From Cinnamomum chago (taxonomy: Eukaryota > Streptophyta > Magnoliopsida > Laurales > Lauraceae), in assembly GCA_038049695.1 (NCBI GenBank), contig CP142461.1, positions 38,613,501 to 38,677,500 on the forward strand: 64,000 nt of DNA, read 5' to 3'. Positions 55,262-64,000 of the stretch are shown in pieces. Every line of letters starts with the position of its first letter. The stretch's first letter is position 1. The translations under genes and the position numbers were made by a program. The notes under the pieces were generated by a model that was not told the DNA's origin, did no database searches, and was given only the letters and a program-made list of their open reading frames with translations.

Positions 55262-56012
55262 AAATTAAAATACTTTTACCGACGTTTTTTTCGTCGGTAA
55301 AAGGTTATTTTATTTTTCCCGATGAAAAAAACCGTCGGTAAACATCGTTTTTAATCTTTTGTTTACTTTTACCGACGAAAAATACCATCGGTAAAAATGC
55401 TTTTTATTTTTTCTTTACTTTTGCCGACGAAAACTAAACGTCGGTAAAAGTCTTTTCCTTTTTAATTTTTTATAAATTTTTTCTTTCCCGACGAAAAACA
55501 ACGTGTTTTTATTTTTTAAAAATTTTTGCGTTTTATTTTACCGATGGAAATAAACGTTGGTAAAAGTGTTTTTATTTTTTATAAATTTTTTCTTTTTATT
55601 TTACTGACGAAAATAAATATCGGTAAAAGTTTAATATTTTTTTATAAATTTTTTCTTTTTATTTTACCGACGAAAATAAACGTCGGTAAAAGTGTTTTTA
55701 TTTTTTATAAATTTTTGTGTTTTCTTTTATCGACGAAAATAAACGTCGGTAAAAGTGTTTTTATTTTTTTTATTTTTTTTACAGACGAAAAAAAAACCAT
55801 CGGTAAAAGTATTTATTAGATATTTACAAATGTAAATACAGTTTAACGACGTTTTTCTTCGTCGGTAAAGTGTAAATAATCGTCGATAAATATTCAAACT
55901 TTTGACTGACGAAAACGATTTTCGTCGGTAAAATCTTTTGTCCACCTTTTGTTACCGACGTCGGGCCAACGAAAATATTTTCGTCGGTAAAAAAGTGCAG
56001 TTTGTTGTAGTG
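55262..56012. mobile_element. CACTA (En/Spm-type) right end with subterminal hairpins
   Basis: The last bases, read on the minus strand from 56012, are CACTACAACAAACTGCAC, a CACTA terminal inverted repeat. Inside it, about twelve inverted repeats of the type TTTTACCGACG...CGTCGGTAAAA are spaced at roughly 60-75 bp. Arrays of this kind are the transposase-binding subterminal region of CACTA elements. The left terminus is outside the window, so the 3-bp target duplication cannot be checked. The right flank from 56013 lies inside the antisense gene of a gypsy element, which the CACTA has disrupted. Confidence 0.85.
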
Positions 56013-56015
56013 CGT

Positions 56016-57951
56016 GTTGGTACGATGGTGTACCGGAGATATCTTTTTGTTGATATCCAGCCGTATGTTCCCTCGTGTTTCGAGTTGCAAATGGGCTTCT
56101 CTCAAGGCGTTGTTGGAGCACCTTCGAGCATGGTGAAGCGTTTTGGAGGTTGCAGGACAGGAGGAATGCATGGGCCTTTTATAATGCGGAGGACACTACC
56201 GCCATGATTTCCTATCCTGAGTTGCCCACTTTCCGGACTGCTGGCTTCAAGAAATGGTTTGCGGAAAGCTTTTCAGTGTACTGGGGGCTTTCCAAGAAAG
56301 AGCTCAATGTCAAGCAGTTTCCGGGGAAGGGTCTTGGCAGATCGGATGGAGTCCGTCGAGAGGAAGTCTTGTCTTTCCTTTCCGGAGAGAAGCACAAGAT
56401 CGACTTTCTCAATGAGCAGGACATCATTAGACCAGGAGCTATACAAGAGATACCTAGTGAGGTCTTGGATCAGCTCGAAGAGGAGGAAGCCGAGATCGAC
56501 GCTTGGATGCAAGCGGAACTGACGAAGGCTTCCATGGAGTCCACTGGGAAGAGCAAACTATCGAGTGAGGAATCAAGCGAAGTTCCTGACTTTGACAGTG
56601 GGGCGGGTGCTTCAAGTAAACCATCCCATAGAAGCAAGAGGAAGAGAGGGCAGCGCCGCAATAAGAGACGACACGATGACTCTCCTGATTTGGAAGTCCC
56701 TCTTGCCACCGCTGAAGAGATGTCAGGGGATACTGATGAGACTCCAGAAAAGAGGAGCCGAGAGGAAGAAACCGTTGATGAAGGTATGATTCCTCTTTCT
56801 TTCCTTTTTGTTTCTTTCTTCGAGAGTTTCTTGTTTTGATCTGCCTTTTCTCCCTTTTTCAGTGAAGGATGAGGACTTGATGATGCCTGAGGTTCCAGCC
56901 GATGAGGCAGTGACGGATCCGGTTACGGCATCTAAAGAAGAACCGAGGGACTCTGGAGTGATTCCAGAATCTTCACCTGGTATGACTTCTTTGTATTTTC
57001 TTTCTTTTTGTGTCTGTGCTGTCATCTGCTAACATATTGTGAGGTGACAGAAGAAGTTCCTCCATTTTTCTCAGTGCCAGAGCAGGGGATGCTGCAGTTG
57101 AACCAGAAGCAGGGACTTCTTATTCCAGTTTTAATGCGGCAGAGACGAAATCTTTTGAACAGATTCCTTCGCCAGTGTGTTTGGTTAGAAAGATCTTAAT
57201 GATCACTCCTCCAGCAGGACATGACACGGGCAATCGACCAATGGAGAGGGGCGAGCCTTTGTCCGGGCCATCTCTTGATTATGCAAAGAAAGTGTTGAAG
57301 AGCGTTTTGTGCTCATGGATTGAAACTCTTTCTTCTGGCCATTTAGAAGCTGGCTTTGGTATGATTAAGCATGTACAGGACATCCTTGCTGATAACGAAG
57401 AGGTCGGCCTGGACGTTGCAGAGGGGAAGGCTTTCGTTGATGAAGGCATAGCTCAAGGGAACAAGTGGAATGAAACCAAGAGCTTCTCAAGTGGTGACTT
57501 CTTCAATTAGATGCTTTTGAAGCCTTCTGGCGAGGTCAAGTCTGAGCTGGATGAAATCTCGTGGACTCGGAAGCAATTCGTTTGGGAGAGGAACGTTACC
57601 GAGTTGGCTATCATCGGGCTAACAGAGGATCTGCGCCGTATTGATAGGGAGGTCGTTGAGACCAGGCAACGTCTTGAGCTATTGGAGGAACAAGTTGCCG
57701 CGAAATGGGATGCCATTGTGGAAGCTCGTGCCAGAGAAGGGACTCTGATTCGCGAAGTCGAGGAGACTGAAAGCAATCTCCGAAGGAAGACTCAAGAATA
57801 TGAGCAATGGCAGATTCTTTGGGAAGAGCTTCCTCGTGCTGCAGACGGATCGCGGCGTTCTGCCGCATTCTATGGGAAGATCTTGAAGAAGCGTGGTCTG
57901 GAAGCGTTAGAGGCTAAGGCCAAGAGTCTGTTTGAGGAGTTGAGTCTTTAG
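56016..57951 (+). pseudogene. Antisense mobile-domain gene, C-terminal part, three exons
   Basis: On the strand opposite pol of the second gypsy copy. The start is cut off by the CACTA. Exon a encodes the second half of a plant mobile domain (VYRRYLFVDIQPYVPS, then AFWRLQDRRNAWAFYN after a frameshift near 56130) and a Lys/Arg-rich, Glu-rich linker. Intron 56784-56862 (79 nt, GT-AG) and intron 56980-57050 (CTAAC branch site near 57028) keep the frame when removed. A further frameshift lies near 57080-57100. A TAG at 57508-57510 interrupts the last exon, a coiled coil of about 140 residues ending FEELSL. It complements the N-terminal half seen at 26401-28449. Confidence 0.75.
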
Positions 57952-57954
57952 TTG

Positions 57955-58189
57955 AAGACCATGTGAGATTGAGCTCCTGACTTTTGTAACAAACTTTTTT
58001 TCTTCTTTTCTTTTTTGTACCCGTGTATACACACATATATTTTTGGTACTCTTTCTTTTGTAGTGCTTATGGACATTTTTTTTTAGCTCCTCTTTTTGTA
58101 TTGCCCCTTTTCACTCAAATTCTTTTGTGATAAATTCAAGCAATGTGAATGTTTATTTGGGAATTTGATCAAAAGTTTGTCATTTTGTG
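57955..58189. other. Sequence between antisense gene and repeat array
   Basis: T-rich, no gene; it would be the 3' untranslated region of the antisense gene. The stretch around 58150-58200 is homologous, in reverse, to 26076-26130 of the first element. Confidence 0.5.
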
Positions 58190-58985
58190 AAAAACTTTTT
58201 TGTCAAATGGTTGTTTTGGCGTGAAAGCCAATTTTTGAGATGGAATAGAAGCCAAAACTTGGGTCGGCATGGAAGCCAGAATTTTGAGGCCAAATTTTGG
58301 GATGGCATGAATGCCGGTTTTGTTTGTGGCTTGGGAGCCAACTTTTGAAATGGCATAAGAGCCAGGTTTTGTGGCGTAGGAGCCGAAGTTTTTTTTTTTT
58401 TTTTTTTGAGATGGCATGAAAGCCGGTTTTGTTTGTGGCAAGGGAGCCAAAATTTTGTTTGTGGCATTGATAGCCGGGATCTGTTTTTTGTTAGCATAGA
58501 AGCCGAAATGTTGTGGCGTTTATAGCCAATTTTTTTTATGGCGTTTATAGCCTATTTTGTGGCGTTTATAGCCGATGTTTTTTTTTTTTTGAACACCAAG
58601 TTTTGTTTTGTTGGCGTGAAAGCCAGGTTTTGTGGCATTTATAGCCCATTGGTGGTTTTCAAAAATGCAAGTATCGACTAAAAGTCGCCTCCCTGCTGAA
58701 TGGTCTTGCAAGTATCGATGGAATGTCGCCTCCTTACTCATTCGGTTGCGAGTATCGATGGAATGTCGTCTCCTCGCGGATTTGGATGCAAGTATCGACT
58801 AAGCGTCGCTTCCTTGCTTTTTCAAAATTTTGGTTTTGTGGGTATCAATGGAATGTCGCTTCCCCACGGATTTGGGTGCAAGCATCGACTAAACGTCGCT
58901 TCCTTGCTTTTTCAAAATTTTGGTTTTGTGGGTATCGATGGAACGTCGCTTCCCCACGGATTTGGGCGCAAGTCCGGGAAGAGGC
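58190..58985. repeat. Mini-hairpin arrays of second gypsy copy
   Basis: Reverse-orientation counterpart of 25045-26070. At 58210-58645 lie GGC...GCC units whose centres have diverged widely (GTTTATA, ATAAGA, TTGGGA, ATGGAA) while the arms persist. At 58660-58985 lie CGACTAAAAGTCG, CGACTAAGCGTCG and CGACTAAACGTCG hairpins alternating with CGATGGAATGTCG. Apparent proteins over this stretch are repeat artefacts. Confidence 0.65.
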
Positions 58986-59170
58986 ACCTAAATTGAGATT
59001 TTTGAATTTTCTTTTTTTGAACAATGAAACTATGAAAGTAAGCATTGTTTTGAATTTTTAGAAATCTCAACATAAGGATAAAAAATCTAAAAGGGGCGGG
59101 TTTGACGAGCGAGTACCTGAGAATAGGCTTTGGTCGTGCAGGCACTGCTCTGGCCCAGTGACGGAAGTCT

Positions 59171-62100
59171 TCAAGGGTAGTACCGCTTCAAGAACTTGTC
59201 GTTGATGGGTAGCATACATATGCCGCCCTCCATGTTTAGAAGTGCGTATGCGCCGTTGGAGAAGACTTTGTCAATGACGAAGGGTCCCTCCCATTTTGGT
59301 TCGAGTTTGCCTTTGGATTTGTGGGCGAAAACCATTGGCCTTTTTACTGCAAGAACCAAGTCACCCTTTTTGTAGGCGCGTTGCCGGAGTCGAAAGATTC
59401 TGCCATGCGTGCTTGGTACAGCTCAATGCTTTGTAAGGCTTCGAGCCGTCTTTCGTCGAGATTGTCCAGTTCTTGGAGTCTCAATTTGACATTGCTTTCT
59501 TGCGTCATATCATTTTGCAAAGATACCCTTAAGGAAGGAATTTGTACTTCCAAAGGGACAACAGCTTCGCAACCACAGACCAAAGAGAATGGTCCTCGAA
59601 CGGTGGTTCGATAAGCCCACAAAGCTTCAGGTAGTTTGTCGCCCCAGTCTCTTTTGTGGCTAGAGACCATCTTCTTGAGGATTTTGCAAAGTGTCTTGTT
59701 GAAGGCTTTTGCTAGTCCGTTTGCTGCCGGATTGTATGGAGTCGAATGACAACTTTGGATTTTGTACTTATCGCAAAACCTATAGAATCGGTGATCCCAG
59801 AATTGTGGTCCGTTATCATGAACGAGTCTTTTAGGTATACCGAAGCGACAAATAATGTTGATGTGCAAGAATTGAAGGACTGATGAGGTCTTCACTTCGT
59901 TGAGCGCAAATGCTTCTGACCACTTGGAGAAATAATCCGTGACGGCGAAGATAAAGCGATGGCCTTTGCTTGACGGGGGAGAGATAGGACCTATGATGTC
60001 CATACCCCAAGCTTTGAACGGCCATGAGATTGCTGTGAGATGTAGCCATTCTGGAGGCATATGAACATAGTCTCCATGAACTTGGCATTGGCGGCAGCGT
60101 TTAGCAAATTGCATCGCGTCAACTACCATGGTAGGCCAATAATATCCTAGCCTTTTTATCTGATCGTAGAGCTTAGGACCGGCCTGTTGGGCTCCACAAA
60201 GACAAGCATGAACTTCTTTGAGGGTTTCCTCAGCCTCTTATTGTGACAAGCAGCATAGAAGTACTCCATCGAAGGATTTTCCATAAAGCATTTTTGAAGG
60301 TATATTTAAATGAAAGTTTGGGGGCTCCTCTTTGGACTCTTACCCATTCTTTTGGATCTTCAGGGAGGATTCCGAACATGGTGTAATCAATGAACGGATC
60401 TCTCCAGTCGCCGATTAGAGGTTTAAGGATGGAAATCCGACTTCCGGCCAATTGGTGGCATTCAGCAACTGCTTGGTGTGTGTTAAGAGGAGGGAGAATC
60501 TTTCTTTGACACACTATAATTTGCATGTTCTCTCCTTTCTGGATCGCCATGGATGTGGCAAGTCCGGCTAGGGCATCTGCACGAATGTTCTCACCTCTGA
60601 GAATATGGGTGATGCGACAGATGTCGAACCTTTGGTGAAGTGATTGTGCCTTGTTGTAGTAAGGCAACAAATCAGGTTTTCTGACTTCAAATTTCTGATT
60701 CATCTGGTTGACGATCAGTTGAGAATCTCCAAAGACTTCCAGCATGGTGAGGCCAGATTCGAGGGCTAGTTCCAATCCTACAATCAGGGCTTGGTACTCA
60801 GCTGCATTGTTTGAGCATGGTTCCAGTAGTGAGAAAGCATGTGGAATCATGTTCTTGTCGGGGCTAACAAAGAGGATGCCAACTCCCCAGATTAGGTTTC
60901 TTTTTTCATTTGTCCTGGTTGCACCATCAAAGTACATGTCCCAGGAGGCATTTGGTGAGAAAGTCTCCACGTTGTAGACAGGTTCGTCTGGGAGATCATC
61001 TCTGAGTGGGGAATCTTTAGGCAACGGATGCTCTGCGAGGAAATCTGCTAGGGCTTGACCTTTGATTACCTTTTGTGGCACATACCTAATATCAAATTGT
61101 GATATGAGGATGGACCATTTTGCCAGTCGGGCATTGAGAGAACCTGCTTTTGTGACAAGGACCTTTAAGAGGTTGATCCTCGAAATCAGGTAGACTGTGT
61201 TGGACAACATATAGTGACGCAACTTTTGTACGGCAAACACCACTGCAAGGCATTCTTTCTCGACTGGAGAGTAGCGATGCTCCGCACCTACCAGCATACA
61301 ACTGAGGTAGTATAGCGCAACTTCTTTTCCTTCGCCATTCTCTTGTGCAAGAAGAGCGCCCAGAGAGTGGTCGAAAGCTCTTGTGTACAAGGTGAATGGT
61401 TTTCCAGTGGTAAGGGCAGGCAGTACTGGAGGTTTAGTTTGGTATGTCTTGATGTCTTGAAATGCTGCTTGACATTCAGCATCCCAAAAAAAGTTCACAC
61501 CTTTCTTCATTAGGCGAGAGAAGGGACGACATTTTCCTGACAGGTTGGAGATGAACCGTCTGATGTATGCCAATCTTACTTGAAGTCCTTTCAGTTCTCT
61601 TAAGGTTCTTGGAGAAGGCATTTCTAGAATAACTTTGATTTTGATGGGGTCAAGTTCTATTCCAGTTTTCCAGACTATGAATCCGAGAAACTTACCCGAT
61701 GAGACGCCAAAGAAGCATTTCAGGGATTCATTCGCAGTTTGTGTTTGCGAAGTCGGAGGAAGACTTCCCGAAGGTCTTTCAGATGGTCTTCTTTTCTTCT
61801 ACTTTTGACGGCGAGGTCATCAACGTAACATGCAACCGTCTTGTACTACATATCTTGGAATATCTTCATCATAGCCCTCTGATATGTGGCATCAGTATTT
61901 TTCAGACCAAATGGCATGACAGTGTAGCAATACACGCCAAATGGGGTCCGAAATAATGTTTGTTTTTCATCTTCAAGATGCATCTTTATCTGATTGTAGC
62001 CAGAGAATCCATCCATCAACGTCATTCGCTCAAACCCACAGGTATTGCCAATCATCACCTCTAGCATGGGGAGTGGGAACTCATCTTTGGGACAAGCGCC

Positions 62101-64000
62101 ATTTAGATCTCTATAATCAATACAGACCCTGATCTGCCCATTTTTCTTTGTCACGGGGACGATGTTGGCCAACCATTCAGGAAGCTGTTCTTCACGGATG
62201 AAGCCGATGTTTTTGAGTTTTTGAACTTCTTGTTCAGTTTTGTCCATCACATCCGGACGGAATCTCCTTTGGCCTTGTTTAACAGGCTTGATATCTTTTT
62301 GTAAATTGAGTTTGTGGACTGCTATCTTGGGGTCTAAGCCAGGCATTTCAGCATAAGACCATGCAAAACAATCAACGAACTCACGAAGAAAAGAGATATA
62401 CTCGGGTAACTCATCATCATTTATATTCTTGCTTATGCATACAGGACATGGGTCATCTGGTGTTCCCAAGTCAATCTTTTGAACATGATCTTCTATTGGA
62501 AGGTTCGAGGGTGGTTCCTCCACAATATTTTCGGAGGCTTCCAACTCAACGAAACCTTCTGGAGTTTCAAGGGTATGTTAAGACCAAGGCTTTGTTTCTG
62601 GCCATGAGTCTTCAGGATCGGTGATCTTCTCAAGGCTTGCTATGAGGTGATCCCAATCGTCTGTTGAAACCGGGTTGAAGTAGAGTACTTCTTTTGGAGA
62701 CACTGGTTCTTTTGGGCCAGAACGCCACATGTCTGTATCGCCTGGTAATTCCTCTTCATCATCAGAGAAATCATACCGATTGGTAGAGCTTCCTGGATCC
62801 TTGACAGGCGACTCTTCAAAGAGATATCCAGGGAGATCGATGTCTTCAAGGACATGAGATGTTGAGGCTTGGTCGACAAATCGACTGCTCAGCATTTGTG
62901 TCAACTGTCTCATGGGAGTGTCAAGATCGAACCCCAACCCGTTTGAAGATCTTTCTACATGACCGTAGAGTCTCCAATCTTTCAGTTGACTTTTGGTCAA
63001 GGCGGGCTCCAATGGTGTGAGAATACCGCGACCTTGTCCCAGACCGACTGGGTTATGAGTGTCATAACCCATTTTCTTCATAACAACTTGTGCCATAGGA
63101 CTATATAGAAATAGTTGAGGCATACCTTCGTTTTGGAAAGGTTCAAGCATGGAATTTGATGAGGAAGCTTCTGATCTATGGAAGAAGAATGGTTTCTCTC
63201 CTGCTGAAGTTGCCGGAACAATAAAGGAAGCAGAAGTAGGATCTTCTACGTCGGCAGGTGTCTCTATTGCAGGTAGAGCATGCTGAACTTGTTGAGTGTC
63301 AGCTTGGCATGACGGTGTGTCGTCTTCTAGCTCTGACTCTGAATCCATGTCTTGCATGATTGACACGAAAGAGACAACAAACTTGCCCCCAGACTTTTGC
63401 TTTGTTTTCTTTGCTTTGATTGTAATGACCAAAGGCTTGGAAGATTTGAGAGAGACAACGAAGGGAGATGAATTGTTCTCTTCGGATTTACCGGAAGGTT
63501 TGTTCTCTTCCGACGATTCCCGAGGAGCCTTGCCTTTATCTTTCTGAAGATTTTCAGCAAGGGGTGTTATTTCTTCCTCATTTTCTTCTTTTTCATCTTT
63601 GTACATCTGAGCATCTGCAAAGTGGACTTCTTTGCCTTTGAAGGGCTTTTTGTCTGCAAACACTAGATGTATCGAGCCGTCATTGCCGACGAACTTGATA
63701 CATTGATGTAGAGTTGAAGGGACGACACCATTCTTGTGTATCCAGGCGCGTCCGAGGAGGATGTTGTGGCATGAGGGGGTTCTTATTGCAAACACAGTGA
63801 CTTCAGAGATAAGATCACCGATTTGCAACTTGAACTTGATTTTGCCGATAGGCCTTTGAGCTCTCCCATCGTACCCAAAAATGGATACAGATGTGTGACT
63901 CAGCTTGCTAGGTGGGATGCCCAGTTCTTCAAGCGCCAAAGTAGAGATGAGGTTGAGTGTAGACCCTGGGTTTATCTGGACTCTGTATATCGGCATTTCT
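59171..64000 (-). pseudogene. Gypsy pol pseudogene, protease to integrase
   Basis: It aligns to residues about 1385-2995 of the intact polyprotein. The protease Asp is Asn (INPGSTLNL; codon 63972-63970). An in-frame TAA lies at 62580-62578 and a TAG at 61845-61843, just before an otherwise intact YVDD. Frameshifts follow near 61770-61625, 60310 and 59380, plus a stop near 60240. In integrase the catalytic Glu is Lys (NGLAKAFNK; codon 59709-59707), and about five residues are deleted after TTVRGP. The G-patch-like segment and second RNase H are still recognisable. It cannot produce an active enzyme. Confidence 0.92.

Larger units (their letters stand above)
56016..64000 (-). mobile_element. 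Second Ty3/gypsy element, same family, partial and decayed
   Basis: In reverse orientation it carries, from the right edge: pol from the protease onward, the 3' untranslated block, both mini-hairpin arrays and the C-terminal half of the antisense gene. Layout and sequence match 19830-26450 of the first element. Its gag and 5' LTR lie right of 64000; its 3' remainder should lie left of position 1, beyond the CACTA. It has many point mutations and frameshifts, so it is older than the first copy. Confidence 0.9.

Overview
The window is a repeat-only stretch of a flowering-plant nuclear genome. It shows plant LTR retrotransposons of both superfamilies (Ty1/copia, and Ty3/gypsy of the dual-RNase-H Tat type), initiator-Met-tRNA primer sites, a CACTA transposon end, GT-AG introns with TACTAAT/CTAAC branch points, and no prokaryotic gene order. 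I cannot name the species and found no confident host gene. Boundaries were set by eye from TG...CA ends and 5-bp target-site duplications (TSDs).

Layout, outermost first. (1) A decayed Ty3/gypsy element on the minus strand fills 56016-64000. Its 3' part must lie left of the window, because (2) a CACTA DNA transposon, whose right end is at 56012, has split it. The CACTA body probably includes 1-272, 2034-2793 and 54324-56012. (3) A solo copia LTR sits at 273-2033. (4) A Ty1/copia element spans 2799-54318 (TSD ataat). It is about 8.9 kb once its passengers are removed, and it is dead. (5) Its 5' LTR is interrupted by a young Ty3/gypsy element at 4091-32003 (about 20.4 kb without its own passenger). 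This has an intact 2,995-residue Gag-Pol and an antisense gene with its own promoter and intron. (6) That gypsy element is interrupted just after its primer site by a very young gag-only element at 6609-14099 (TSD tgatg). (7,8) The copia pol gene is interrupted by two solo LTRs of one family, 35881-39073 (TSD gagcg) and 39715-43725 (TSD ggccc). (9) The copia 3' LTR is interrupted by a non-coding relative of the gag-only element, 46103-53588 (TSD actat).

LTR divergence agrees with the nesting order. The gag-only element has nearly identical LTRs, the gypsy LTRs differ at about twenty sites, and the copia and non-coding elements are more diverged.

The most unusual signal is structural. The internal domains and LTRs of the gag-only and non-coding elements are built from consecutive stem-loops. 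Stems of 7-14 bp change sequence from unit to unit and between the two elements while staying paired; the loops, about 19-36 nt, often carry a TAACT core. Smaller hairpin arrays occur in the gypsy 3' region, the copia LTR and the CACTA end. Separately, every retroelement family here carries a short cluster of GC-rich palindromes. The second strong signal is the antisense plant-mobile-domain gene inside the gypsy element, seen as an N-terminal half in one copy and a C-terminal half in the other.
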